Shown: positions 24,609 to 33,470, counted from the stretch's first letter. The stretch is DNA of 64,000 nt from Streptomyces sp. SID8352 (GCF_009862265.1 NZ_WWGX01000035.1:127786-191785), one strand, 5' to 3'. Notes: generated by a model from the letters alone, not told the origin. A program made the numbers and translations.

Positions 24609-25957
24609 GCGGACCCCCCGGTGAGGATGGTGTCGGCGAGCCAGTGCGTGGTGACCGAGTCGTCGGCGAAGTCGGGGTGGGCGATGATCCGGGCGAGCAG
24701 GTCGCGGGAGGTCACCGGGCCGCCGATGCCGAAGCCGGCCAGGGCCTGTTCCATGCGGGTGCGGGCCGCCTCGCGGTCGGTGCCCCAGGTGATGAGCTTG
24801 GCCATCAGGGCGTCGTAGTAGGGCGGGAACACGTAGCCCTGGTAGATGTGGGTGTCCAGGCGGATGCCGCCGCCCGCGGGCGGGCGCCAGTGCGTGACGG
24901 GGCCGGGGCTGGGCAGCAGGTCACGGGCCGGGTCCTGGGCGGTGACGCGGCATTCGATGGCGTGGCCGGTGACGGTGATGTCCTCCTGGGTGACCGAGAG
25001 CGGCTCGCCGAGCGCGGCCAGGATCTGCTCGCGGACCAGGTCGACGCCGGTCACCTGCTCCGTCACCGGGTGCTCGACCTGGAGGCGCGGGTTGACCTCC
25101 AGGAAGGCCACCTCGCCGCGGGCCACGTCGTAGAGGAACTCCACGGTGCCCAGCCCGACGTAGTCCAGCTCGCGGGCTATCGCGAGCGCGCTGGTGGTCA
25201 GGACGTCGCGGGTGGCCGCGTCGAGGGCGGCGCAGGGCGACTCCTCGACCACCTTCTGGTAGCGGTACTGCACCGAGCACTCCCGCTCGCCCAGGTGGAC
25301 GTGGTGGCCGTGCCGGTCGCCGAGGATCTGGACCTCGACGTGCTTGGCGTCGGCGACGTAGCGCTCCAGGAAGACGGTGCCGTCGCCGAAGGCGGCCTCG
25401 GCCTCCGAGGAGGCCAGCGCCCATGCCTCGGCGAGGTCCTCGGGGGTGGTGACCAGCTTCATGCCGCGTCCGCCGCCCCCGTGGGCGGCCTTGACCAGGA
25501 TCGGGAAGCCGACCTCGGCGCCCAGCCGCTCGACCTCCCGCAGCGAGGTGGCCGTGCCGCCGGGGGAGACGGGCACGCCCAGGCGGGTCGCCATGGCGCG
25601 GGCGCTGAGCTTGTCGCCCAGGGACTCCAGGGCCTCGGGCGAGGGGCCGATGAAGACGATGCCGTTCTCGGCGCAGGCACGGGCGAGGTCCGCGCGCTCG
25701 GACAGGAAGCCGTAGCCGGGGTGGAGCGCCGTGCAGCCCGTCTCGACCGCCGCGTGCACGACACCGGCGACGGACAGGTAGCTGTCGCGGGACTGCGGGC
25801 CGCCGAGGACGACGGAGCGGGTGGCGCGGCGGGCGCCCAGGGTCGTGGTGTCGGCGCTGGAGACGCCGAGCACGGTCTCGAACCCGAGCCGCTCGCAGGC
25901 CTCGATGATCCGGACGGCGATCTCGCCGCGGTTGGCGATGAAGATCCGGTGCGTCAC
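24605..25957 (-). CDS. Biotin carboxylase subunit
   Basis: 450 residues from a GTG start at 25957 that overlaps the carrier-protein stop. A longer open frame upstream is only the shadow of the carrier gene. The sequence begins VTHRIFIANRGEIAVRI, has the ATP-grasp glycine loop KAAHGGGGRGMK, and the EVNPRLQVEHPVTEQVTG active-site stretch. It carboxylates carrier-bound biotin using ATP and bicarbonate. Its length equals that of E. coli AccC. As the operon has no acetyl-CoA-carboxylase-type transferase, the carboxyl group should go to the pyruvate-carboxylase-type transferase next in line. Confidence 0.92.
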   Translation of the reverse strand: MTHRIFIANRGEIAVRIIEACERLGFETVLGVSSADTTTLGARRATRSVVLGGPQSRDSYLSVAGVVHAAVETGCTALHPGYGFLSERADLARACAENGIVFIGPSPEALESLGDKLSARAMATRLGVPVSPGGTATSLREVERLGAEVGFPILVKAAHGGGGRGMKLVTTPEDLAEAWALASSEAEAAFGDGTVFLERYVADAKHVEVQILGDRHGHHVHLGERECSVQYRYQKVVEESPCAALDAATRDVLTTSALAIARELDYVGLGTVEFLYDVARGEVAFLEVNPRLQVEHPVTEQVTGVDLVREQILAALGEPLSVTQEDITVTGHAIECRVTAQDPARDLLPSPGPVTHWRPPAGGGIRLDTHIYQGYVFPPYYDALMAKLITWGTDREAARTRMEQALAGFGIGGPVTSRDLLARIIAHPDFADDSVTTHWLADTILTGGSA

Positions 25958-26478
25958 GGCAGCCGCCGGATCACGAAGAGCGGCTGGCCGAACTCGACCA
26001 GCTCCGCGTCGGCCGCGAGGATCCGGGTGACCTCGCCCGGCACGCCCGCGGTCACGGAGTTCATCAGCTTCATGACCTCGACGATGCACAGCGCCGAGTC
26101 GGCCTCGACCGTGTCACCGACCTCGACGAAGGGCGGCTCGCCCGGCTTCGGGGCGCGGTAGAGGGTGCCGAGCAGCGGGGCCCGCACCAGGGTCTCGTCG
26201 GCCGCGAGGGAGCTCTCGTCGAAGCCCGCCGCGGGGGCGGCGGGGGCGGGCGCGGACACCGGCGCGGGGGCCGGGGCGGTCGCCGCGCCGGTGGCCGCCC
26301 GCCCGGGGGCCGCGGCCTGTGCCGGGGACGGCGCGGGGGCGGGGGCGGCGGGCTCGAGCGGCGCCCCGCCCCGGCTGACCGCGATCCGCAGATCGCCCTT
26401 CTCGAACCGGAACTGGGTGAACTCGGCGTTGTCGAGCAGCTCGATGATCGCTGCAAGCTCCTCGAGGTCTATGTCCAC
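25954..26478 (-). CDS. Biotin carboxyl carrier protein
   Basis: 174 residues, first gene of the ten-gene operon. A short N-terminal dimerisation segment (1-35) is followed by a long Ala/Pro linker (about 40-90) and a biotinyl domain. The modified lysine is Lys137 in EVMKLMN, preceded by the thumb-containing LLGTLYRAPKPGEPPFVEVG. This is the architecture of AccB. The stop overlaps the biotin carboxylase start (GTGA). A 31-bp palindrome lies 20 bp before the start codon, so expression of the whole operon is likely controlled there. Confidence 0.92.
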   Translation of the reverse strand: MDIDLEELAAIIELLDNAEFTQFRFEKGDLRIAVSRGGAPLEPAAPAPAPSPAQAAAPGRAATGAATAPAPAPVSAPAPAAPAAGFDESSLAADETLVRAPLLGTLYRAPKPGEPPFVEVGDTVEADSALCIVEVMKLMNSVTAGVPGEVTRILAADAELVEFGQPLFVIRRLP

Positions 26479-26498
26479 GAATCGCGTGCCCTTCCGTG

Positions 26499-26529
26499 CT
26501 CCACGTCACACGCTGCGTGTGACGTGGAG
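26499..26529. promoter_or_regulatory. 31-bp palindrome in front of the carboxylase operon
   Basis: ctccacgtcacacgc, one central base, then its exact reverse complement. It lies 20 bp upstream of the biotin-carrier start. On the minus strand a TTGACC (26569-26574) could serve as a -35 element, though no good -10 is seen. A bound protein would block transcription, and as RNA the arms would form a 15-bp hairpin close to the ribosome site. The IclR gene in the operon is the first candidate binder; the tandem-HTH regulator divergently encoded at 26785 is another. Confidence 0.65.
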
Positions 26530-26784
26530 ACCATCGTGGAGGCACCTTCCCAGGAGCGCAATGAAATCGGTCAACTTTCTCCTGGACGCAAAATCGCCTG
26601 GTCGGGGCAGGTGAGCTGTACCGGAGGGAAGCGGTCCGGGGGTGCGGGAGCCCGTCGGGGCAAATCCCTTGGCGGACATGGAAAAACGTTCCGTCAAACG
26701 GCGTCAGGAATGTCCCCGTGCGGTCTCTTCACGGGGGAGACGGCACCCGTGCCGCCTCCCGAGACGGCAGAGGAGAGGGGCATC

Positions 26785-27300
26785 GTGACCACCACCGGTC
26801 CGCGGACCACCGGGCGGACGGCCGGACAGGCGGCCGTACTGCCGACCTGCAGACAGCTCCAGGTCCTGTCGGGCGTCGCCCGGGGGTACAAGAACGTCGA
26901 GATCGCCGGGCACCTGCACGTGGCCCGGCCGACCGTGCAGCGCCACGTCGACCGGCTGGGCAAGAGCCTGGGCACCAGCGAACGCGCGCGGATGGTCGCC
27001 ATCGGCTACGAACGCGGCTGGCTGGCCCGGCTCTCGCCCGAGCCGCGCGAGTGGGTGGTCCTCACCGGGCGCTGCCAGGACGTGCTCCGGCTCATCGCCG
27101 AGGGGAAGAGCAACGAGGAGATCGCGGACGGCCTGCACCTGAGCGTGAACACGGTCAAGAGCCACGTCCGCCGCATCCTCGACGTCCTCCAGGCCCGGCA
27201 CCGGGCCCACGCCGTGGCCCTCGCCTACCAGCACGGTCACCTGCGCCGCCGCCCCGACCCGCACCCGGCCCACCCCGTACCGGCGGCGCGGGCCGCGTAG
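26785..27300 (+). CDS. Small regulator made of two LuxR-type helix-turn-helix domains
   Basis: 171 residues from a GTG start with ribosome site aggagagggg. Two LuxR-like units lie in tandem. The first (about 24-86) has VLSGVARGYKNVEIAGHLHV then PTVQRHVDRLGKSLG. The second (about 93-150) has LRLIAEGKSNEEIADGLHLS then NTVKSHVRRILDVL. No receiver, ATPase or ligand domain is present; the rest is a short basic tail. Both units keep the turn and recognition-helix pattern, so the protein could bind a repeated site as a monomer. It is divergent from the carboxylase operon with about 306 bp between them and may regulate it. Confidence 0.82.
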   Translation: MTTTGPRTTGRTAGQAAVLPTCRQLQVLSGVARGYKNVEIAGHLHVARPTVQRHVDRLGKSLGTSERARMVAIGYERGWLARLSPEPREWVVLTGRCQDVLRLIAEGKSNEEIADGLHLSVNTVKSHVRRILDVLQARHRAHAVALAYQHGHLRRRPDPHPAHPVPAARAA

Positions 27301-27991
27301 CCGGTACGGGCGGGGGAGACGGGCGGACCGGGATGCGCGGCGGGCGCCGCGGGCCCGGGGCCGGCGGCCGTCCCGCGCCGGACCTGGCCGAGGTCCGGCA
27401 CCGCCCGCCTCCGCCTCCGCCGCGGCGGGACAGGGCCGCCGGGGCAGGCGGCCCGGACCGGCGAAGCCCCCGGGCAGGGAGGCCCCGGAGACCCGGTCCG
27501 GCCAGGAGCGGGGTACGAGCGCACCGGGTGCGCGGTGCGCCTCCGGTCACGGTCCGGGGGCGGTGCCGGGACGGTCCGGGGCGGGCCGGTATGACGCGGC
27601 AGCCGGCCGGTCCGGCGCCCACCGGTCGTCCGGTGCGCAGGACCGCGAACACGCCATGCCCACCGGGCAGTTCACCCCACGGGACACCGGCCGGGTGAGA
27701 GGGGAGACCGCGGGCCGCGGCCGCACCGGGCGAGGCACAGGAGGACACGACGGGACGGTGCGCGGTACACGGCGCGTGGTCGCACACCACCGTCACGGGC
27801 ATGACCGGGGAACCGCCCGCCGCTCGCGAGACACCGCGGGCCCGGCCCGAACGCGCGGGACATCGCCCGGCCCGGCGGCGCCTCCCGCTGTTGCGGTCGC
27901 CGGTCCTCCCGCGCGTTCCTTCCTCCGGCGGTCCTGCCGAGGGCGGTCCGTCCTGACCGGGACGGGGTCCGTCGAGGTGCGGGATGCCCGG
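27301..27991. other. 690-bp region without a supported gene
   Basis: Very GC-rich sequence between the tandem-HTH regulator and the O-methyltransferase stop. Open frames exist on both strands, but their products are Arg/Gly/Pro-rich without domains, typical of shadow frames. No clear repeat or RNA was recognised. Confidence 0.6.
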
Positions 27992-29014
27992 TCAGGCGGC
28001 CACGGCTTCGACGACGGACACGTGGCTGTCGGTCCCGATGACCCGGGTCATGCGAAGTCCCGCGTCGGCGAACAGCCGGCGGAACCCGTCCTCCGTGCGT
28101 TCCCGGCCCGGCAGGACGGACATCACGATGAGGTCCAGCAGCTTGCCGGTGTGCGGTGTGTTGCCCTCCGGGATGACCGCGTCGAACACCAGCACCCGCC
28201 CGCCGGGTGCCATGGCCCTCCGGCAGTTCCGCAGGATGCGGGCGGCCCGTTCGTCGTCCCAGTCGTGGGTGATGTACTTGAGCAGGTACAGGTCCCCGGC
28301 CGGTACTTCCTCCAGGAAGTCCCCCGCCCGGGTCTCCCACCGTTCATCGGCGCCCAGTTCCCCCAGCCGGTGGCCGGCGAGTACCTTTTCCCGGTCGTAC
28401 AGGACGCCGTTCAGGCTCGGGTTCTGCGCGAGGACGTGGAGGAGGAGGGTGCCGTGTCCTCCTCCCACGTCCACGACGGTGGCACCGTCCGGGAACCGGT
28501 AGCTCCGCAGAGGGGAGCGGATCTCGGGGTCGGACATGGACGCCATCCCCGCGTGGAACTCCTCGTCCTTCGGCAGATCGCCTCCCCAGTAGTCCCAGAT
28601 CCTCTTCCCGAAGACGCTGTCGAAGGAGATGTCCCCGCCGCGGACCGGGACGGCCAGCTCGCCGCACGAGAACCAGATGGCCTTGCTGGTGAGCATGGTG
28701 ATCGCGGCCCGCACCGAGGACGGCGCGTCCGTGCGGAGGGGTTCGGCCGCGGGGGTCAGCACGAAATGCCCCGCGCCGACTTCGCGGAAGACGCCGCGGG
28801 TGGCGAGGACCCGGAGGATCCGGTGCAGGTTCCCCGCGTCGGTACCCGTGGCCCGTGCCAGTTCCTCCAGTGGTGCGGGGGCGTCCGAGAGGTGGTCGGC
28901 CACGCCCGTGACGGCCGCGGCGCGCAGGGCCGCCGGGTAGGCGAGGCCCAGGGCCTGCTCTATCAGGAACAGGCCGGCGGATTCCCCGCCCGAGGGGGTC
29001 TTTTCGTCGGACAT
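27992..29014 (-). CDS. SAM-dependent O-methyltransferase (TcmN/hydroxyneurosporene type)
   Basis: 340 residues. The N-terminal dimerisation/winged-helix region (about 15-100, ending TRGVFREVGAGHFVLTPAA) is followed by a Rossmann methyltransferase domain. The SAM motif is VVDVGGGHGTLL (about 190) and the catalytic base should be the histidine in YITHDWDDE. Family members methylate phenolic or enolic hydroxyls of polyketides and other small molecules. The ATG has an aaggga ribosome site. The SDR gene 197 bp upstream on the same strand may be in the same unit. No full biosynthetic cluster is visible around it. Confidence 0.88.
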   Translation of the reverse strand: MSDEKTPSGGESAGLFLIEQALGLAYPAALRAAAVTGVADHLSDAPAPLEELARATGTDAGNLHRILRVLATRGVFREVGAGHFVLTPAAEPLRTDAPSSVRAAITMLTSKAIWFSCGELAVPVRGGDISFDSVFGKRIWDYWGGDLPKDEEFHAGMASMSDPEIRSPLRSYRFPDGATVVDVGGGHGTLLLHVLAQNPSLNGVLYDREKVLAGHRLGELGADERWETRAGDFLEEVPAGDLYLLKYITHDWDDERAARILRNCRRAMAPGGRVLVFDAVIPEGNTPHTGKLLDLIVMSVLPGRERTEDGFRRLFADAGLRMTRVIGTDSHVSVVEAVAA

Positions 29015-29210
29015 GACCGGGATTCCCTTCTTCTCTCTTCCGATTCCGTTCGGCCGGCGGTGTGCTCAGGCGCGTGTCCACGGCGGACACGGCACGGGCG
29101 TGTGCCGGTCCCTCTTCCCGGCCGTCGCCTTCCGTGAGAAGGACGGCCGTGCGTGTTCCCCACTCCGGCGGCGGGTGGTTCCCGTATGCCCGTGGAGCTT
29201 CGGCCCCGGT

Positions 29211-30089
29211 TCAGTGGATTCGCTGGCCCGGCCCTGGATGAGCGCGGTCGTGGGTGATGGCCGCGACGGATTTGCCGCCGTCGACGGGCAGCGTGACGCC
29301 TGTTATCCATGAGGCGTGCGGTGACAGGAGGAAGGCGGCGGCGTGAGCGATGTCGCCGGTCTCGCCGATGCGTCCCATCGGATAGCTGGCCGCGATCGTG
29401 TCATGGGGGAGCGTGATCAGGGTTTCCATGAAGGAGGTCCGGACGAACGCGGGAGCGACCGCGTTGACGCGCACGCGCGGCGCGAGCTGGTCGGCCATGT
29501 CCTGGGTGAGCCGGTTCAGGGCTGCCTTGCTCGCGCTGTACGCGGGGAGGCGGAACCCCCCGGTCGCGCCCACCGTGCTCGTCATCAGGATCGCTCCGCC
29601 GTGGTCCTTCATCCAGGAATGCCAGACGAGCTGCGTGTATCCCAGGGCTCCGAGCACATTGGTCTCCATGGTGTGCCGTACGGACTCCAGGTCGAGTTCC
29701 ATGACCGGTGTGTGCATGGCCGGGTTGATCCCCGTGGTGTACACAAGCATGTCGAGACGCCCGAAGGACTCCATGACGGCGTCCACGGCCGCTTGGCGCT
29801 CAGCGGCCTTGCGGCTGTGGGCGACGAGGGGCAGAACCCGGCTCCCCGTCTCCTCGGCGATGGCGCAGGCGGCGGCGCGCAGCGGCTCCCCGTTGCGGGC
29901 GGTCAGCGCGACACAGGCGCCCTGACGTGCGAGTTCGGTGGCGATGGCGTATCCGATACCCCGGCTGGCGGACACGACGAGGGCGGTCCGTCCCGCGAAC
30001 ACGGGTGAGCCCGACGTGTGTCCCGCCGCTTCCACGGGGCCGTGCAGCTCGCGGTGCTGTCGGCTGGACCATCCGGGCAGCAGCGTCAT
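29211..30089 (-). CDS. SDR-fold protein with altered cofactor and NNAG motifs
   Basis: 292 residues from the ATG at 30089 (gaagggaagg ribosome site), with about 30 extra N-terminal residues. The fold is clearly SDR: SASRGIG in the cofactor loop, then a catalytic-type serine in LMTSTVG and YSASK. Two hallmarks differ. The usual TG before ASRGIG is VS (LVVSASRGIG), and NNAG is YTTG (VYTTGINP). Catalytic Tyr and Lys are kept, so it may still be active with a changed cofactor site, or it may be a binding or regulatory relative. A 14-bp motif shared with the promoter at 37.8 kb lies 109 bp upstream. Confidence 0.8.
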   Translation of the reverse strand: MTLLPGWSSRQHRELHGPVEAAGHTSGSPVFAGRTALVVSASRGIGYAIATELARQGACVALTARNGEPLRAAACAIAEETGSRVLPLVAHSRKAAERQAAVDAVMESFGRLDMLVYTTGINPAMHTPVMELDLESVRHTMETNVLGALGYTQLVWHSWMKDHGGAILMTSTVGATGGFRLPAYSASKAALNRLTQDMADQLAPRVRVNAVAPAFVRTSFMETLITLPHDTIAASYPMGRIGETGDIAHAAAFLLSPHASWITGVTLPVDGGKSVAAITHDRAHPGPGQRIH

Positions 30090-30197
30090 CCTGACCCTTC
30101 CCTTCCCGTCGTTCCGGTCCCGCTCCTTCCGGGAACGGCTTCCACCAGTGAGCCCCGGACCGGAGAGTGGGCGGAAGGGGTCCTTCGGGCGCGTTGA

Positions 30198-30211
30198 GTG
30201 AACGTGTTGAA
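30198..30211. promoter_or_regulatory. Shared 14-bp promoter motif, copy 1
   Basis: gtgaacgtgttgaa is repeated exactly at 37793-37806. Both copies lie upstream of genes in this region and both have gggcgcg just before and gcggt just after, with small gaps. The repetition suggests a regulator binding site. Confidence 0.45.
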
Positions 30212-30824
30212 ACGCGGTGGCGAGCGCACCCGCGACGCTTCCGGGCGTTTCCCCGGAATCTTCCAGGACGGCGGACGCGGACAGCGGCCGCCGGGTGACG
30301 GAGTGCGCGGCACGGGTGGCGACCGGGTCCGGATGGACGGGCGGCGCGTGCGGCGGGCCCGGGCCCGTGCGGCGGCGGAGAGCCCTCGGCCCGCCGCCGC
30401 ACAGGGCACCGCGCGCCCCTGCCCGCCCGTGCCGCGCCCGCCACCGGCGGTCCGGACGGCCTCCGGACCAGGGGGGCGATGTCCCGGACGGGGAGCCGGG
30501 CCGCGCCGGCGTCCGGGGCGTGCTGCCGTGCCGGATGCGCGGGAGTGTCGGAGGATGTGGGGAGACGACCGTCCGGTGTCCGCCGCGGGACGGGCCCGCC
30601 GGGCCCGGCGGCGGTGGTGGGCGACGCCGGGCCCGAAGGCCCACGCCTGCGTCCACGGGAGCGCACCGGTGGGGAGGCCCGGTCCGCCGGACGCGCGCGG
30701 TGGCGACGCCGGAGCGCGGTGATGCCCGTGCCGCGGGCATCCGACCGGCCCCGGACGCCCGCCGGGCCGGAAGCGCCGGGCCGGAAGCGGCAGGCGGAGG
30801 ACGCCCCGGCGGAGGAGGGACGAG
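30212..30824. other. Gap without a supported gene between divergent SDR and phosphatase genes
   Basis: About 610 bp of GC-rich sequence. Frames on both strands give arginine- and glycine-rich products with no domains. Promoters for both flanking genes should lie here. Confidence 0.55.
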
Positions 30825-32471
30825 GTGGAGGACAGGCACCTCCTCAAGCGGTACGAAGCCCTCCTGGGCGCGGTGCCCCAGCTGGTGTGGGTGATGTCGG
30901 CCGACGGAGTCGTCACCCGGCTGACGGGCCGGGGGATCCCGGAGAGGCTGTGGGCACCCGACGGCGGGGCCTCGTGGATGAACGCGGTGCACCCGAAGGA
31001 CCGGGAACGGTTCCGGCGCGTGTGGCGCAGGGCCACCCGGCGCCGGCTCCCCGTCGACGAGATCGTGCGCGTGCGGCTGGAGAACAGCCCCGACCGGTAC
31101 CGGCACGTCAGGATCGTCGCGGCGCCCGTTCCCGGCGGGGAGGAGGAGTGGGTGGGCACCGCTGCCGACGCCGAGGACGACTGGCGCACGCGGATGCGGG
31201 AGAAGCTGCTCGCCCGCATGGCGTCGGTACCGGCCGCACGCGATCTCTCCGAGGCGTTCATGACGGCCGCGGCGGCCGTCGTCCCCGAACTGGCCGACGC
31301 CGTGGCCATCTTCCACGTGCAGAGCGACACGCCGGACGGATCCCCGCCCGCGCGGGACGCGCCCTCCGCGGTACCGGTGGGGCGGGTGGCCCTCGCCCCG
31401 GGCCTGCCCTCCCTGCCCGAGCTGAGCGGGGACTTCACGATGGGCCCGACCACGCAGCGGGCCATGCGCTCCCAGCGGTCCCAGCTGCTGACCTTCTCGG
31501 CGGGCCGCCCGCCCGAGGGCATCTTCTCCCACGTCTCCGACCAGTGGCTCCGGCGGGCCGGGGCCACGAGCGTGGCCCTGCTGCCCGTCGTGGTCGACGG
31601 CCGCACGGTCGCGCTGGCGAGCACGGCGACCTGCCGCGGGAACCCGCCCGCGGACGAGGCGGACCTCGCGCTCCTCCAGGACGTCTTCCAGCAGATGAGC
31701 GGACCGCTGCGCCGGACGCTGGAGATGCAGGGCATCCGGGAGACGGCCCTCACCCTGCAGCAGTCCTTCCTGGCCGCCCCCTCGTACGTCGGGGGGGTGA
31801 CGATCACGGCGCTGTACCACCCGGCCGACTCCGCCGCGGAGGTCGGCGGTGACTGGTACGACGCCGTCAGGCTCTCGGACGACTCGCTCGCGGTGTCGAT
31901 CGGCGACATCGCGGGCCACGACCTGGACGCGGCCATGGCGATGGGACGGGTCAACAGCACGCTGAGGGGCCTTGCCTTCGACAGCGGACCGGCGGCGAGC
32001 CCGGCGGCCACACTGCACCGGCTCGACCGCATCGTCCAGGCGCTCGACAGCCCCTCGATGGTCACGGTGGTCCACGCGATCCTGCGGCGGCGGGAGGGCG
32101 ACGCCTGGGACGTCACCCTGTCGAACGCCGGACACCCGCCGCCCCTGTTCGTCCCCGCCGGCGCGCCACCGCGGTATCTGCACGACCTCGCCGCCCCGGA
32201 CCCGCCCCTCTGCGTCACCGACGCCTTCCCCCGCACGGACCTCTTCGTGGCCATGCGCGAAGGCGACACCCTGCTGCTCTACACCGACGGGCTCGTGGAG
32301 AGGCCCGGTACGGACATCGGCCACAACCTGCGGCGCCTGCGGGAGCGCACCGGCGCCCTGGCCCGGAGAGGAGTGCCCCTGCCCAGTCTGATCCGTGAAC
32401 TCCTGCCGTCCGTCCACGACCGCCGCGACGACATCGCCGTCATCGCCCTGCGGGCGGAGAGGGAACGATGA
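30825..32471 (+). CDS. PAS-GAF-SpoIIE-type serine phosphatase (PP2C)
   Basis: 548 residues from a GTG start with a ggaggaggga ribosome site. A PAS domain (about 5-110, with SADGVVTRLTGRGIPERLW) and a degenerate GAF domain (about 125-300) precede a PP2C/SpoIIE phosphatase domain (about 325-545). Metal-binding aspartates are seen in EVGGDWYDAV and IGDIAGHDLDAA, and in the terminal DRRDDIAVIAL. Such proteins dephosphorylate anti-sigma-factor antagonists in streptomycete stress and development switches. No anti-sigma kinase domain is attached and no antagonist gene is adjacent. The PAS domain may sense a small ligand or redox state. Confidence 0.9.
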   Translation: MEDRHLLKRYEALLGAVPQLVWVMSADGVVTRLTGRGIPERLWAPDGGASWMNAVHPKDRERFRRVWRRATRRRLPVDEIVRVRLENSPDRYRHVRIVAAPVPGGEEEWVGTAADAEDDWRTRMREKLLARMASVPAARDLSEAFMTAAAAVVPELADAVAIFHVQSDTPDGSPPARDAPSAVPVGRVALAPGLPSLPELSGDFTMGPTTQRAMRSQRSQLLTFSAGRPPEGIFSHVSDQWLRRAGATSVALLPVVVDGRTVALASTATCRGNPPADEADLALLQDVFQQMSGPLRRTLEMQGIRETALTLQQSFLAAPSYVGGVTITALYHPADSAAEVGGDWYDAVRLSDDSLAVSIGDIAGHDLDAAMAMGRVNSTLRGLAFDSGPAASPAATLHRLDRIVQALDSPSMVTVVHAILRRREGDAWDVTLSNAGHPPPLFVPAGAPPRYLHDLAAPDPPLCVTDAFPRTDLFVAMREGDTLLLYTDGLVERPGTDIGHNLRRLRERTGALARRGVPLPSLIRELLPSVHDRRDDIAVIALRAERER

Positions 32472-32607
32472 CGCGGCGGAACGCGCCACCGGCCCTCCGC
32501 CCCGCACGAGCGGTGGGAAGACCCACCGGGACCGGCCCGGACCACCGCGAACCCGGCACGAGCAGCACGCCACGCACCCGTACCCACCCTCAGCGGGAAG
32601 GTGTCAC

Positions 32608-33417
32608 ATGAACACTCCGAACAGCAGGCCGCAGGGGCTCGTCACCTCACGGGCCCACTCCGCCCGGGTCTACGACTACATCCTGGGCGGCAAGGACCAC
32701 TACCCCGTCGACGCCGAAGCGGGCGACGCCATGTGCGAACACTGGCCCGCCCTCCCGGTCCACATGCTGGAGAACCGGCGGTTCATGCACCGCGCCGCCC
32801 GCTACCTCGCCCGGGAACGGGGCATCCGGCAGTTCCTCGACATCGGGACCGGACTGCCCACCTCGCCGAACCTGCACGAGGTGGTGCAGGAGGTGGCACC
32901 GGAGTCGCACGTGGTCTACGTCGACAACGACCCCATCGTCCTCGCCCACGCGCGCGCCCTCCTGCACAGCTCGCCCGAGGGCGCCACCGTCTACGTCGAA
33001 GCCGACATGCACGACCCCGACGCCGTGCTGAACAGCCGGGAGTTCCACGAACTCATCGACCTGAACAGGCCGGTCGGCCTGATGGTGATCGGCATCATGC
33101 ACTTCATCCTGCCGCCCGAGGACCGGCGCCTGATCCAGCGGCTGCTGGATCCGCTGCCGTCCGGCAGCTACCTGGCGATGACCATCGGCACCGCGGACTT
33201 CGCGCCCGAGGAGGTCCACCGGGTGGCGGAGGACTACCGCAGGCAGGGCATGCCCATGACGCTGCGGGACCTCGCCACCGCCCGGTCGTTCTTCGACGGG
33301 CTGGAGCTCCAGGAACCGGGCATCACCCAGGTGCACCTCTGGCGCCCGGGGCCCGAACAGGACGGCATCGACGGCCGCGACATCGCCATGTACGGAGCGG
33401 TCGCGAGGAAACCCTGA
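32608..33417 (+). CDS. SAM-dependent methyltransferase, DUF574 (Methyltransf_19) family
   Basis: 269 residues from the ATG at 32608 (gggaaggtg ribosome site). It opens with the family hallmark SARVYDYILGGKDHYPVD, has the SAM loop FLDIGTGLPTSPNLHE, then VVYVDNDPIVLAHARALL and LMVIGIMHFI. This family is expanded in Streptomyces (ten or more copies per genome is common) and its targets are unknown. It follows the phosphatase gene by 136 bp in the same direction and may be cotranscribed. Confidence 0.9.
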   Translation: MNTPNSRPQGLVTSRAHSARVYDYILGGKDHYPVDAEAGDAMCEHWPALPVHMLENRRFMHRAARYLARERGIRQFLDIGTGLPTSPNLHEVVQEVAPESHVVYVDNDPIVLAHARALLHSSPEGATVYVEADMHDPDAVLNSREFHELIDLNRPVGLMVIGIMHFILPPEDRRLIQRLLDPLPSGSYLAMTIGTADFAPEEVHRVAEDYRRQGMPMTLRDLATARSFFDGLELQEPGITQVHLWRPGPEQDGIDGRDIAMYGAVARKP

Positions 33418-33470
33418 CGAAGGGCGGCCCTGCCCCGCCCGGGCGGCCCCGTCGGCCGGAGCGGAGCGGC

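Noticed and set aside
23142..26478. Acetyl-CoA/propionyl-CoA carboxylase
   Set aside because: The transferase is of the pyruvate-carboxylase TIM-barrel type, not the crotonase-fold AccD/PccB type.
27155..27802. 215-residue minus-strand frame between the tandem-HTH and O-methyltransferase genes
   Set aside because: It overlaps the tandem-HTH gene antisense and is Gly/Arg/Pro-rich without any motif.
29211..32573. A 1120-residue minus-strand frame
   Set aside because: Only the last 292 residues (SDR) make sense; the rest is antisense to the PAS-GAF-PP2C gene and intergenic DNA.
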